A stretch of 64,000 bases of DNA, from assembly GCF_000262465.1 (NCBI RefSeq), contig NZ_CM001489.1:4877243-4941242 (forward strand), written 5' to 3'. The position numbers and the translations under genes were made by a program. The notes beneath the pieces were generated by a model. That model worked only from the letters and a program-made list of their open reading frames with translations. It was not told the origin of the DNA and made no database searches. This stretch comes from Frankia sp. QA3. Lineage in GTDB: Bacteria; Actinomycetota; Actinomycetes; Frankiales; Frankiaceae. The first letter of the stretch is position 1, and each line of letters begins with the position of its first letter. Below are positions 53,412 through 62,331 of this stretch, in pieces.

Positions 53412-54053
53412 ATGGCGAGGATCGTCATTTTTGGTGCCGGTGGTCAGATCGGGCGCCGCATCACCGACGAAGCAATTCGACGGGGACACGAGGTCACCGC
53501 GGTCGAGGTGGACGCGGCCCGCGTGAAGAAGCTTCCGCGCAAGGCCAACGGCGTGGAGGGCGACGTCACGTCGCGCGACTCCGTCCAGCGCCTGGCGCAG
53601 GAGGCGGACGCCATCGTCGTGGCGGTGGGTGGTGTCGACCGTCCGGTGCACGCGAACGCCGCGCGTACCCTCGTCGACGTCCTGCCCCGTATCGGCGAGC
53701 AGGCTCCGGCCGTCCTGCACGTCTCCAGCGGCGGGACCCTGGAGAACGACAACGGCCAGCGGCTCGTGGACAGCCCGGACTTCCCCGCCGCCGAGCGCAA
53801 GGACGCGCTCGACCAGGCGGACGCACTCGACGTGTACCGGGGTGCCCGCAACGTGCGCTGGGCAGCCATCGCCCCGCCGCCGCGCAACCTGGGCCAGGGG
53901 CAGCGTCGGGGCGCCTACCGCACCGGCAACGACCGGCCCGTGGTGGACGCTCAGGGCGAGATCGGCATCTCCTATGAGGACTTCGCGATCGCCGTCATCG
54001 ACGAGGTCGAGAAGCCGCGTAACCGCAACCGTCGTTTCACGGTGGGCAACTGA
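53412..54053 (+). CDS. NAD(P)-binding NmrA/atypical short-chain reductase-like protein
   Basis: The protein has 213 residues. A Rossmann dinucleotide motif opens the protein (VIFGAGGQIGRRI), followed by GDVTSRDSV and DAIVVAVGGVDR, HVSSGGTLEND and NVRWAAIAPPPRNLG. This is the extended/atypical SDR (NmrA-like) type, which often binds NAD(P) as a sensor or acts as a reductase. The catalytic Tyr-x-x-x-Lys is not obvious. The ATG at 53412 has GGAGG eight bases upstream. The convergent neighbour is a PLP decarboxylase, and the divergent gene is the TIR protein. Confidence 0.82.
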   Translation: MARIVIFGAGGQIGRRITDEAIRRGHEVTAVEVDAARVKKLPRKANGVEGDVTSRDSVQRLAQEADAIVVAVGGVDRPVHANAARTLVDVLPRIGEQAPAVLHVSSGGTLENDNGQRLVDSPDFPAAERKDALDQADALDVYRGARNVRWAAIAPPPRNLGQGQRRGAYRTGNDRPVVDAQGEIGISYEDFAIAVIDEVEKPRNRNRRFTVGN

Positions 54054-54300
54054 TAATCCCGCCTGAAATGCAGCCCGGGCGAAGCCACGGGTAATGCGCG
54101 GCACCGGCGGGCTCACCGCCGCCGACGCCGGACCGCCGACGATGCCGGGCGGTTGGAGGCGACGGCTGCCCGTCGGTCGCCGCGCCTGGGCGGCGCGGGT
54201 CGAAAGGACTCGCGCCGCCCAGTTCCCCCGGTGAGCGCGCGCACCAGGGGAGCGCGGAGAACGAGCCCCGGTTTTCGGCGACGAAACCGTGATGGCGCGG

Positions 54301-55740
54301 TCAGGTCATCGTGTCGAGGATGGCCTCGATGTCGGCCGGGGTGGTACGCGGATTGACGATGGCGAAGCGGGCGACGGTCTCCCCGTCGTGCCGGGTGGGC
54401 GGCACGAAGGCGAGCCCCTCTCGGAGCAGGCGGTCGCTCCACCGGTGGTAGTCGGCGCCCCCCCAGCCGAGCCGGCGGAACACGACCACGGACAGCTCCG
54501 CCGGGCGGACGAGTTCCAGCTCGGGCCGCGCCGCGATCTGCGCCGCCGCCGCCCGCGTCGTGGCGAGCGTGGTCTCGACGGCCTCGGCGTAGGCCCGGGT
54601 GCCGTGCGTCGCCAGGGAGAACCAGAACGGCAGGCCGCGGGCGCGCCGGGACAGCCCGATGGCGTAGTCGGACGGATTCCAGTTGGCGGCCGAGTCGAGC
54701 ACGTCGAGGTAGCCGGCCCGCTGCGGGCCGTGCGCCGCCCGGGCCAGCGCGGGATCGCGGTAGATCAGCGCGCAGGCGTCGAACGGAGCGAACAGCCACT
54801 TGTGCGGATCGACGATGAACGAGTCCACGTCGGCGATCCCGTCGAACAGCGGCCGGACCGAGGGCGCGGCGAGCGCCGCCAGGCCGTAGGCGCCGTCCGC
54901 GTGCACCCACAGGCCGCGGTCGCGACAGACGTCGACCACGCCCCGCAGGTCGTCGACGATGCCGAACTGGGTCGTCCCCGCGGTCGCCACGACGGCGAAG
55001 ACCCCGTCGTGCCCGACGGAGTCGCCTTGTCCGACGGAGTCACTCTGTCCGGCGGAGTCGCGCTGTCCGGCGGAGTCGCGCTGTCCGGCGAGGTCGTCGA
55101 GCGCGGCGGCGAGCAGCGGGCCGGTGAGCCGGCCCTCCTCCCCCGTCGGTACGGCCACGACGTCCGCGTCGAGCACCGTCGCCGCCTGGTACAGCGACGA
55201 ATGAGCCTCCGCACCGCAGACGAAGCGCCAGCGCGCCGGCATCGGCCGGCCGGCGGCGGCCAGCCTCGCCCGGACGGCATGGCGCGCAGCGACGAGCGCG
55301 GACAGGTTGCCGACCGTGCCACCGGGCACGAACACCCCGCCAGCCGCGGCGGGGAAACCCGCGAGGTCGGCCAGCCAGCGCAGCGCCTCGTTCTCGGCGT
55401 GGACCGCGCCCGCCCCCTCCATCCAGCTTCCCGCGTAGATGGACGACGCACCGACCACCAGGTCGAACAGCACCGACGACCGGGTCGGGGCGGCGGGGAT
55501 GAAGGCAAGGTTGCGCGGATGGTCCGCCGAGACACAGGCGCGCGACAGCACCTCGTCGAAGGTCTCCAGGGCCCGGCGACCGCCGATCCCGTCCACCGTG
55601 ATCGTCCGGCCAGCCCTGGCGGACAGTTCCGCCGGTGTCACCGGACCATCCAGGGGGACCGGATCGAATCCGAGGCGGATCCCGGCGAAGTCGAATATCG
55701 CCCGCAGTAGATCGGCCGTCTCGGCGTCAAACTGGTGCAC
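54301..55740 (-). CDS. PLP-dependent group II decarboxylase
   Basis: The protein has 479 residues. It is a fold-type I PLP enzyme related to aromatic-amino-acid, glutamate and 2,4-diaminobutyrate decarboxylases. Landmarks are HPRNLAFIPAAPTRSSVL, FVPGGTVGNLSALVAAR, AHSSLYQAA, VHADGAYGLAA and the Schiff-base Lys in VDPHKWLFAPFDAC. The substrate amino acid is not clear from sequence. A GQRDSA hexapeptide repeat (18-bp DNA repeat, about 55012-55092) is inserted before VFAVVATAGTT. The GTG start at 55740 has weak ribosome sequence. No transporter or regulator is adjacent. Confidence 0.87.
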   Translation of the reverse strand: MHQFDAETADLLRAIFDFAGIRLGFDPVPLDGPVTPAELSARAGRTITVDGIGGRRALETFDEVLSRACVSADHPRNLAFIPAAPTRSSVLFDLVVGASSIYAGSWMEGAGAVHAENEALRWLADLAGFPAAAGGVFVPGGTVGNLSALVAARHAVRARLAAAGRPMPARWRFVCGAEAHSSLYQAATVLDADVVAVPTGEEGRLTGPLLAAALDDLAGQRDSAGQRDSAGQSDSVGQGDSVGHDGVFAVVATAGTTQFGIVDDLRGVVDVCRDRGLWVHADGAYGLAALAAPSVRPLFDGIADVDSFIVDPHKWLFAPFDACALIYRDPALARAAHGPQRAGYLDVLDSAANWNPSDYAIGLSRRARGLPFWFSLATHGTRAYAEAVETTLATTRAAAAQIAARPELELVRPAELSVVVFRRLGWGGADYHRWSDRLLREGLAFVPPTRHDGETVARFAIVNPRTTPADIEAILDTMT

Positions 55741-55871
55741 GTACGGACCGTTCCTCGACAGGCGACCACCGAAACGGCGATCCGCTCACAACCAACCCCG
55801 GCGGCACCGATTGCCACGCATCGTCGGAGATGGTGATGGATTCCCGCCGGCCGCGCCGACGTGGCGCGGCC

Positions 55872-55961
55872 CTACGCGTCCTGCTTGCCGCGCTGCCGAC
55901 GGAAGAGGAAGCCGCCACCCACGAGCGCAACCAGCAGAACAATCGCTCCGACACGCTTCAC
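55872..55961 (-). CDS. 29-residue single-pass membrane microprotein
   Basis: A GTG at 55961 has GGAGG (complement of 55968-55972) six bases upstream, an excellent site. The 29-residue product begins with MKRVGAIVLLVALVGGGF and ends with a charged tail (RRQRGKQDA): basic N-terminus, one hydrophobic helix, basic C-terminus. It lies in the roughly 600-bp gap between the decarboxylase and DUF4326 genes. I recognise no family; small actinobacterial membrane peptides of this plan exist. Apart from it, the gap 55741-56337 holds no other gene I can support. Confidence 0.5.
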   Translation of the reverse strand: MKRVGAIVLLVALVGGGFLFRRQRGKQDA

Positions 55962-56337
55962 AACGAACCTCCACGATAAGGACCCAAGTCAACACCGACG
56001 GCAAAACCGGCGATATCCGCGACTGCGGACCGTCACCGGGGAGAAGCCTCGCCGATCGACCTGAACGGGACCAGTCGGCGCATGCTCCTGCCGTCGGTTT
56101 CAGAGCATGCCATGAACGGCACCCGGGTGTGCGGCCGGACCGCCGGATTACCGGCCGCGTCCCCCGTGCGGGGCATGGACAGGTGCCCTATGACGGGGCA
56201 ATCTTCGTGCGAAGTGCCGCCTCGGCGGCGATTTCGCGGCGCGCGCGGACGTGGGTGGGCAGCGGGTGGCCCGGGCCGTGCCCAGGTGCGGTGACGTCGT
56301 GAGATCAGGCAACGGCCACCGCCGCGTGACCGCCGGC

Positions 56338-56712
56338 TCACCGCACGCCGCAACCGCCCCAGCCAGCACCCGCCGCGCTGCGGCCCACCCGTTCGGCGAC
56401 CAGGGCCGCGAGAACGTCGGCGTGACACGGTTCACCCTGCGGGCACCAGCAGGCCAACCGCCGCCCGGCGAGCGTCGGCAGCTCGGCCAGCCGCTCTGAG
56501 CGCGAGTACCGCCGCCCCGCCCGGTCGTGGCACACGTCGGGCCCGCTCCCGGTGATCCACTCGGTGTACCGCGCGACGGCCTCGGCCCGGCCGAGCGCCC
56601 GCTGGTCGAACGGGTTCCCCCACCGGGTCGGCCGGGCGACCACGACGACGCCCTCGGGCTTGCGCCACCCGGGCGCGCGAGACAGCCGCATGTGGGTCCG
56701 GGCCACGGTCAT
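56338..56712 (-). CDS. DUF4326 domain protein
   Basis: The protein has 124 residues. It shows the DUF4326 pattern: VVVVARPTRWGNPF, then AVARYTEWI, LAGRRLACWCPQGEPCHADVLAALV. The conserved CWC...CH cluster suggests a metal site. DUF4326 proteins occur in phages and diverse bacteria; the function is unknown. The ATG at 56712 follows GGAGGG and overlaps the preceding minus-strand frame by four bases (ATGA). The C-terminal tail is Gly/Ala-rich. Confidence 0.82.
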   Translation of the reverse strand: MTVARTHMRLSRAPGWRKPEGVVVVARPTRWGNPFDQRALGRAEAVARYTEWITGSGPDVCHDRAGRRYSRSERLAELPTLAGRRLACWCPQGEPCHADVLAALVAERVGRSAAGAGWGGCGVR

Positions 56713-56954
56713 CGCGCCCTCCGATCGACCGGGGCGGCGCCGGGCCGCCCGGGCGGCACCGAGGCCGTCATCCCCCCGCAGGGCGTGCGCAACCGGATGC
56801 GCGCGGCGGCGTTAGCCGGGGCGGCGGGTATGGCCGGGGCGACGGGGGCGGCAGGCATGGCGGGGCCGGCAGGCATGGCAGGCATGGCGGGGATGGCGGG
56901 GATGGCGGGGGCCGGCTCGGCGCCGGGTAGCTCACCACTCCGACAGTTGGCCAT
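56709..56954 (-). CDS. short Pro/Ala/Ile/Met-repeat protein coupled to DUF4326
   Basis: The protein has 81 residues with tandem PAIPAMPAMPAGP-like repeats from about residue 15 to 50, then a basic tail. Its stop overlaps the DUF4326 start as ATGA, and AGGAAAAGAAAGG lies directly before its ATG, so it is a plausible small gene. On the other hand the repeat is DNA-level slippage (GGCATGGCGGGGATG-like on the plus strand) and could simply be an open frame by composition. The product resembles no domain I know. Confidence 0.4.
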   Translation of the reverse strand: MANCRSGELPGAEPAPAIPAIPAMPAMPAGPAMPAAPVAPAIPAAPANAAARIRLRTPCGGMTASVPPGRPGAAPVDRRAR

Positions 56955-57162
56955 CCTTTCTTTTCCTGCGATCCATCAACTGTTCATCGGGGCGTAAATA
57001 AAAGCTGCCGCACGGCGGTCTCCTGATTCCTCGGGCTTTCCGCGGGACGGGTCGGTGGTCGCCGCCGAAAACCCGTATTTGTACCGGCGGCGCGGTACTC
57101 CGGGGCGGTAGTATCGACGCCCTACCGCGTTTGCACGGCAATGTGCGCGGCGATTACTGGGG

Positions 57163-60147
57163 ATGAGAGTGGCGCGCGTCTTCGTCAGCCACGCCAGCTC
57201 CGACGCGGAGTTGGCCGACCGGATCTACCGCATGCTGGCCGACCTCGGCCATCGGGCATTCCTGGCCCGCGACATCCGAACGGGAATCCGGCCGGGCGAC
57301 GTCTGGAAGGAGCGCCTGCACCAGGAGCTGCGGGCCGCGGACGCCGTCATCTGTGTCGTGACCGAGGCCTACAACACCTCCCCCTGGTGCGCCTACGAAA
57401 TCGGGATCGCCCACGAGGTCGGGAGCCTGCTGCTGCCGCTGCGGGCGCAGCCGGGGGTGACCTCGCCGCTGCTCGACGACCGCCAGCACGTCGCCGTCGT
57501 CGACAACGGCGGCTGGATCGGCGACCTGGACGGCCCGCTGCGGCGGGTGGACGCCGCCGGTGGCCGGGGCTGGGCGTGGGACCGCTCGCCGTTCCCGGGC
57601 CTGCGGCCGTTCACCCGGGACATGGCCCGGGTCTTCTACGGGCGCGACGACGAGCTGCGACGGCTGGCCCACCGGCTGCGCGCGCTGAGCGACCGGCGGC
57701 TGCTGCTCGTCGTCGGCGGGTCCGGGTGCGGCAAGTCGTCGCTGGTCACGGCGGGGTTGACGGCGCGGCTGGGCGGCGAGCCCGGCTGGGAGGTCGCCGA
57801 CCCGTTCCTGCCGGGCCGCGACCCGACCCGCAAGCTGGCGCTGGCCCTGACGCAGACGGCGAGCCGCAGCGGGCTGCGCTGGGACCCGGCCGAGGTCCAC
57901 CGGCGGCTTGCCTCCGACGACCTGGCCCTGACCGGGCTCGCCGAGGAACTGCTGACCGCGGGCTACCGCCCGCCGCGGGACCGGCTGCTGCTCGTCATCG
58001 ATCAGGGCGAGGAGCTTTTCACCCGCGCGGGCTCCGCCGAGCGGACCCGGTTCGCCGAGGTGCTGTCCCGCGGGCTCGACGGCCCCATCCGGGTCGTCAT
58101 CGCGGTGCGTTCGGAGTTCCAGGACCAGTTGTTTGCCCTGCGCGAGCTGCACGGCGCCCACCTGCACGCCTTCCCGCTGCGGCCGCTCGCGCGCGACATG
58201 CTCAGCATCGTGATCACCGAGCCGGCCCGGGTCGCCGGGCTGTCGGTGGAGCCGGAGTTGGTCAGCCAGATGGTCGCCGACACCGACGGCGGCGAGGCGC
58301 TGCCGCTGCTTGCCTTCACCCTGCACGAGCTGGCCCGCAACCAGACCCGCGGCGGGCGCCTGTCCGCGCAGCGCTACGAGGAGCTCGGCGGGGTGCGCGG
58401 GGCGCTCGCGCGCCGTGCGGACGCCGTGCTCGACGAGGCGATGTCCGCCGCCGGCCTGCCCCGGGAGGAGATCCTCGCCGGCATGGCCGAGCTCGCCACC
58501 CTGGACGAGGGGGGCCGGCGCACCCGGCGCCGCATCGAGGTGGCGGAGCTGCCGTCGGAGGCCATGCGCACCGCGTTCGGCGTCTTCGTCGAGCAGCGGC
58601 TGCTGTCGACGGCCAGCGACAGCCTCGGCGGCCCCGGCGTCGGCGTCGTCCACGAGGCGCTGCTCACCGTCTGGCAGCCGCTGGACTCGGCGATCCGCGA
58701 GCGGGAGGCTGCGCTGCTCAGCGAGGGGCAGGTCGAACGGGCCGCCGCCGAATGGGCCCGTGGCGGCCCCCTGTGGGACGTCGACCGGCTCACCGCCGCA
58801 ACGACCACCTTGTGGGGGTCCTACGACCGCTTCCGCGCGGGCGGCAGGCCGGTCGTGAACCTCAACAACGCCGGCCGGCGGTTCCTCACCGAGTGCAACC
58901 GTCGCGTGGAGGCGACGCGCCGCCGGGAACGCAAGCGCCGGCGCCGGACGATCGCGGTGCTGGCCGCCCTGCTCGCGGTGACGCTCGCCGGCGCCGCGAC
59001 CGCCGGCTGGCAGGGCGCGTCCGCCCGGCGGGCGCAGCACGCCGCCGAGCGCGCCCAGCGGGCGGTGATCGCCCAGGCCCTGCTGACCAGGGCGGACGAC
59101 GTGCGCGCGACGGACCGGATCCGCGCGCTGCGGCTGTCCATCGCCGCCTGGGCGGTGCATCCGGACGCCGCCAGCCAGGAACGCCTCCAGACCCTCGCCA
59201 GCAGTCGGATGGCGCTGGCCAACGGGAACCCGGTCACCGCCGTGGCGTTCTCCCCGGACGGGCGCCTGCTGGCCACCGGCGGCGCGGATGCCTCGGTGCT
59301 GCTGTGGTCGGTGGCGAAGGACGACGGCCAGCCCCACCGCGTCGGGCCGCCGCTCGCGGGCCTGCGCAGCCTCGTCACCGAGGTGACGTTCTCGGCGGAC
59401 GGGCGGCGGCTGATCGCGACCGGCTTCGACCGCACCCGACTGACCTGGGACGTCGGCGATCCGCTGCGGCCGCGGCCAGCCGACCGGCCCGGCCCCGCTC
59501 CCGGCGCGGTCGACACCTGCGTCGACCGATCCCCCGCGGTCCGGATCGAGGCGGTCGGCGAGGAGATCGGCGGGGTCAGCCTGTGGGCGGTCGGCGGGTC
59601 CGGCGGCCGTCGCCTGCTCGGCTGGCTGCCCGCCGGCCCCGGGGAGGCGCGGGCCGTCAGGTTCTCGCCCGACGGCGGCATCCTCGCGGTCGGCTCCGGC
59701 CGCGGCGTGCGCCTGTGGGACACCCGCACCGCCGGCCGGCTCCGCCCCACCACCGGCGACGCCGTGGGCCTCATCGGCCGCCCGGATGTCGACGCCTGTT
59801 CGAACGACGACGAGAAGTACGCAGTCCGGAGGGAAAAAGCAGAAAGAGACAGCGCTGGAAGGGACGGCGATGCCCACGACCTGCCGACGTCCAGCCTGCC
59901 CCCCGTCGGGCAACCGCTGATGGGGCACACCCACCCGGTGTTCTCGCTGGCCTTCTCCCCGGACGGGCGCCTGCTGGCCTCGGGCGGCAACGACGGGATG
60001 CTCCGGCTGTGGCGACTGTCCACCGTGAAGGCCTCCCGGCAACAGGTGGTCACCGATGCCTGCGCTGAGGCCGGGGGTGGGCTGGACGCATCGTCCTGGC
60101 AGTTCTACCTGCCCGGCGTCCCCTACCACCCCACCTGCGCGCAATGA
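57163..60147 (+). CDS. TIR - STAND NTPase - WD40 membrane-linked protein (STAND sensor 3)
   Basis: The protein has 994 residues. TIR domain at 4-130 (VFVSHASSDAELADRI); TEAYNTSPWCAYE puts Glu79 at the catalytic position and keeps the WC pair of canonical TIRs. A nSTAND1-type NTPase follows: P-loop GGSGCGKSS at 185-193 and LLLVIDQGEELF as Walker B. A basic stretch (RRRERKRRRRT) and a hydrophobic helix (IAVLAALLAVTLAGAATAGW, about 606-630) come before at least four WD40 blades with AFSPDGRLLATGG and LAFSPDGRLLASGG. TIR-STAND-WD40 proteins are thought to sense ligands by the propeller and then cleave or signal through the TIR. Between WD40 blades there is a charged insert with lower GC (59800-59880). 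The start is the ATG at 57163. Confidence 0.88.
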   Translation: MRVARVFVSHASSDAELADRIYRMLADLGHRAFLARDIRTGIRPGDVWKERLHQELRAADAVICVVTEAYNTSPWCAYEIGIAHEVGSLLLPLRAQPGVTSPLLDDRQHVAVVDNGGWIGDLDGPLRRVDAAGGRGWAWDRSPFPGLRPFTRDMARVFYGRDDELRRLAHRLRALSDRRLLLVVGGSGCGKSSLVTAGLTARLGGEPGWEVADPFLPGRDPTRKLALALTQTASRSGLRWDPAEVHRRLASDDLALTGLAEELLTAGYRPPRDRLLLVIDQGEELFTRAGSAERTRFAEVLSRGLDGPIRVVIAVRSEFQDQLFALRELHGAHLHAFPLRPLARDMLSIVITEPARVAGLSVEPELVSQMVADTDGGEALPLLAFTLHELARNQTRGGRLSAQRYEELGGVRGALARRADAVLDEAMSAAGLPREEILAGMAELATLDEGGRRTRRRIEVAELPSEAMRTAFGVFVEQRLLSTASDSLGGPGVGVVHEALLTVWQPLDSAIREREAALLSEGQVERAAAEWARGGPLWDVDRLTAATTTLWGSYDRFRAGGRPVVNLNNAGRRFLTECNRRVEATRRRERKRRRRTIAVLAALLAVTLAGAATAGWQGASARRAQHAAERAQRAVIAQALLTRADDVRATDRIRALRLSIAAWAVHPDAASQERLQTLASSRMALANGNPVTAVAFSPDGRLLATGGADASVLLWSVAKDDGQPHRVGPPLAGLRSLVTEVTFSADGRRLIATGFDRTRLTWDVGDPLRPRPADRPGPAPGAVDTCVDRSPAVRIEAVGEEIGGVSLWAVGGSGGRRLLGWLPAGPGEARAVRFSPDGGILAVGSGRGVRLWDTRTAGRLRPTTGDAVGLIGRPDVDACSNDDEKYAVRREKAERDSAGRDGDAHDLPTSSLPPVGQPLMGHTHPVFSLAFSPDGRLLASGGNDGMLRLWRLSTVKASRQQVVTDACAEAGGGLDASSWQFYLPGVPYHPTCAQ

Positions 60148-60331
60148 CCCGCCGATTCGCGATCCCCCGCGCCGGCAACGGACCTGGCCGGTCTCGGGAC
60201 CGAGACCTCCCTCTTTCGGCTCCCCGCCGGCACCGTTCCATCACATACCGGACAAACTTGGCGACGGGGCGCGGCGAATCGGTCGCACCGGGTGCTTCCC
60301 GACCGGTGCCCGTCAGCGGACCATCATTTAC

Positions 60332-60964
60332 ATGACGTTGACGTACGGGGTGCCCACCCGCATCGAGATTCCAACCGTGATCACCTCCCGGTTGATCCTG
60401 CGCGGCTGGCGCCCCGAGGATCTGCACCCCTACGCCGCGATGAACGCCGATCCGGAGACGATGCGTTATCTCGACGGCCCGGTCGGGTTGGCCGGCACGG
60501 AACGCCTCGTCACCCATCTCATGGGCATGTGGACGATCCACGGTCACGGAATGTGGGCGGTCGAGGAACGGGGCAGCGGGGAGTTCCTCGGCCGGGCCGG
60601 CGCCTATTTCGCGGACGGTTGGCCGGGGATCGAGGTCGCCGTGTCCATCCGCCGGGACCACTGGGGGCACGGGCTCGGCACGGAGGCGGTCCGGGCGTCG
60701 CTGGAGTTCGGCTTCGAACGGCTCAAGGTGGACGAGCTGATCACCGCGACGCACCGGGACAACGCCGGCATGAACGCGATCGCCCGCCGGCTCGGGATGA
60801 CCTTTCGCGGGATCGCCGACGTCGGCCCGTGGCGGGCCAGCAACGTCTACGCGATCAGCCGGCAGGAGTGGGACGCGCGGACCGCGACCGCCGACCGGTC
60901 CTTACCCAGGGAGCGCGACAGCCCCGCCGCGCACCGGTCCGTCAGTGCCCGTCCCGTGGGCTAG
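60332..60964 (+). CDS. GNAT-family N-acetyltransferase (RimJ/RimL-like)
   Basis: The protein has 210 residues. The GNAT fold is visible: LILRGWRPEDLHPYAAMNAD at the start, GEFLGRAGAYF, IEVAVSIRRDHWGHGLGTEAV (acetyl-CoA pyrophosphate loop RDHWGHGLGTEA), and TATHRDNAGMNAIARRLGM. This is the RimJ/RimL-like branch, acting on protein N-termini, amino sugars or antibiotics. The ATG at 60332 is the first family-like start; upstream frame is open but unrelated. It ends at TAG 60962-60964, within the CTAG shared with the convergent gene. Confidence 0.85.
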   Translation: MTLTYGVPTRIEIPTVITSRLILRGWRPEDLHPYAAMNADPETMRYLDGPVGLAGTERLVTHLMGMWTIHGHGMWAVEERGSGEFLGRAGAYFADGWPGIEVAVSIRRDHWGHGLGTEAVRASLEFGFERLKVDELITATHRDNAGMNAIARRLGMTFRGIADVGPWRASNVYAISRQEWDARTATADRSLPRERDSPAAHRSVSARPVG

Positions 60965-62331
60965 CCGGCGGGATCCAGCAGGACGCCGCGGTGGTCCGGC
61001 TCGATCGCCGCCATCGGCCCGATCGGCCCCGTCGGCGCGAGGGTTCCGATCAGCTCCCGCAGGTCGCGCACGGCGGACTGGCCGCGGTGCCGCTCGGGCA
61101 CGCGCCGCAGCGCGTCGACGGCCCAGCGCAGCACGAGCGGGCTGCGCCAGTGCTCGGCGATGCCGGTCAGTTCCCGGGCGATCTGCTCGCAGCCGGTGTC
61201 GATCTGGGCGCCGAGGATCAGCGCACCGGCCTGGTTGATCCGGGTGAGCACCGGGTCGAGGGGCTCCCCCGGCGGGAACAGGCGCAGCGCGCGGTCGAAG
61301 TGCGGCAGGCTGCGGCGCCAGTCGCCGGCGGCGAGCAGCGCGTCGGCGATGTAGAGGTGGAGCTGCTGCTCGCTCATCGCCAGCACGCTGCTGCTGGTGG
61401 CCTCCAGGTCGAGTCGGCCGAACAGGTCCAGCGCATCCCGGGCCCGCCGTAGGACGTCGGTCAGCTTCTTCTGCACGCCGAAGGCTCGGGCCTGCATCGC
61501 GACGGCGATCAGCTTCCCGGCGCTCGGACTGCGGCCTGCAAGCGCCTCCGCCCGCGCGGCGATCGTGAGCACGAGCCGCGCGGACGCGCCGTTCTCCAGC
61601 TCGGCCTTGGCCCGTTTCGCCACCACCCAGGCGAGCAGCTCCGCGGCGCCGTGCTCGCTCGCGTTGCGGTGCGCCGTCTCGAACCAGCCGCGCATCTCGG
61701 CCCGGTCGCCCAGGTCGGAGAACGACAGGGCGATGATGCCGGCCAGCTTCGCGGTAACGCCCCGCAGCCTGCGCTGCTGGTACAGCGGCTGGCGCCGGCC
61801 CAGCAGCCGGCCGACCTCGGCGAGGTCGACGGACAGGTCGCCGATCATCCCGATCGTCGGCTCCGTGCGATACCGGAATCCGTGATCACGCACGATCTCG
61901 TCGAGACGATCGACCTGCTCGGCCGCCACCTCGACCCACAGCGTCCGGTCGAGGGCACCCCGAAGCTCCCCCGCCTGCGCCAGCACGGCCGCGGCCGATC
62001 CGCCGGAGTCGGGAACCGGAACGGCGGACCACAACGCCTCCGGAGCGGGGAGGATGCCGGCGGCGGAGCCGTCCAGCCCGAAACCGAGCCGGTCCGGACG
62101 CGTGCGCAGAACGGCGCACAGCGCGTCGAGATATCGAGGGGACGGCCGTTCGCCGCGCTCCCACCTCGATATCCGCTGATGCCCGAGCGGCGGTTCGCCC
62201 CGCCCGGCCCCGGCCTCGTGCTCGCGGATCCGCCGCACGAGTTCCTGCTGCGTCCAGCCGTATGCCAGCCGGTATGCCCGCAACCGGCTCACCCCGCAGT
62301 GACGATGAACGGCGTCCGCCGTCTCCGGCAC
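60961..62331 (-). CDS. XRE-type HTH regulator with TPR-like C-terminal domain
   Basis: The protein has about 456 residues. The N-terminal region has a helix-turn-helix: SRLRAYRLAYGWTQQELVRRIREH and ISRWERGERPSPRYLDALC. The remaining 350 residues are helical and TPR-like (RLRGVTAKLAGIIALSFSDLG, EQQLHLYIADALLAAGDWRRSL), a plan common for actinobacterial transcription factors near secondary metabolism or stress genes. The start is uncertain: the HTH begins after an in-frame extension from 62568, and I took the GTG at 62331. The stop TAG is shared on the opposite strand with the GNAT gene through CTAG at 60961-60964. Confidence 0.72.
   Translation of the reverse strand: MPETADAVHRHCGVSRLRAYRLAYGWTQQELVRRIREHEAGAGRGEPPLGHQRISRWERGERPSPRYLDALCAVLRTRPDRLGFGLDGSAAGILPAPEALWSAVPVPDSGGSAAAVLAQAGELRGALDRTLWVEVAAEQVDRLDEIVRDHGFRYRTEPTIGMIGDLSVDLAEVGRLLGRRQPLYQQRRLRGVTAKLAGIIALSFSDLGDRAEMRGWFETAHRNASEHGAAELLAWVVAKRAKAELENGASARLVLTIAARAEALAGRSPSAGKLIAVAMQARAFGVQKKLTDVLRRARDALDLFGRLDLEATSSSVLAMSEQQLHLYIADALLAAGDWRRSLPHFDRALRLFPPGEPLDPVLTRINQAGALILGAQIDTGCEQIARELTGIAEHWRSPLVLRWAVDALRRVPERHRGQSAVRDLRELIGTLAPTGPIGPMAAIEPDHRGVLLDPAG

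Noticed and set aside
57154..60144. 996-codon minus-strand open frame opposite the TIR-WD40 gene
   Set aside because: It is a GC-skew shadow of the real gene; the plus-strand frame has clear TIR, P-loop and WD40 motifs.
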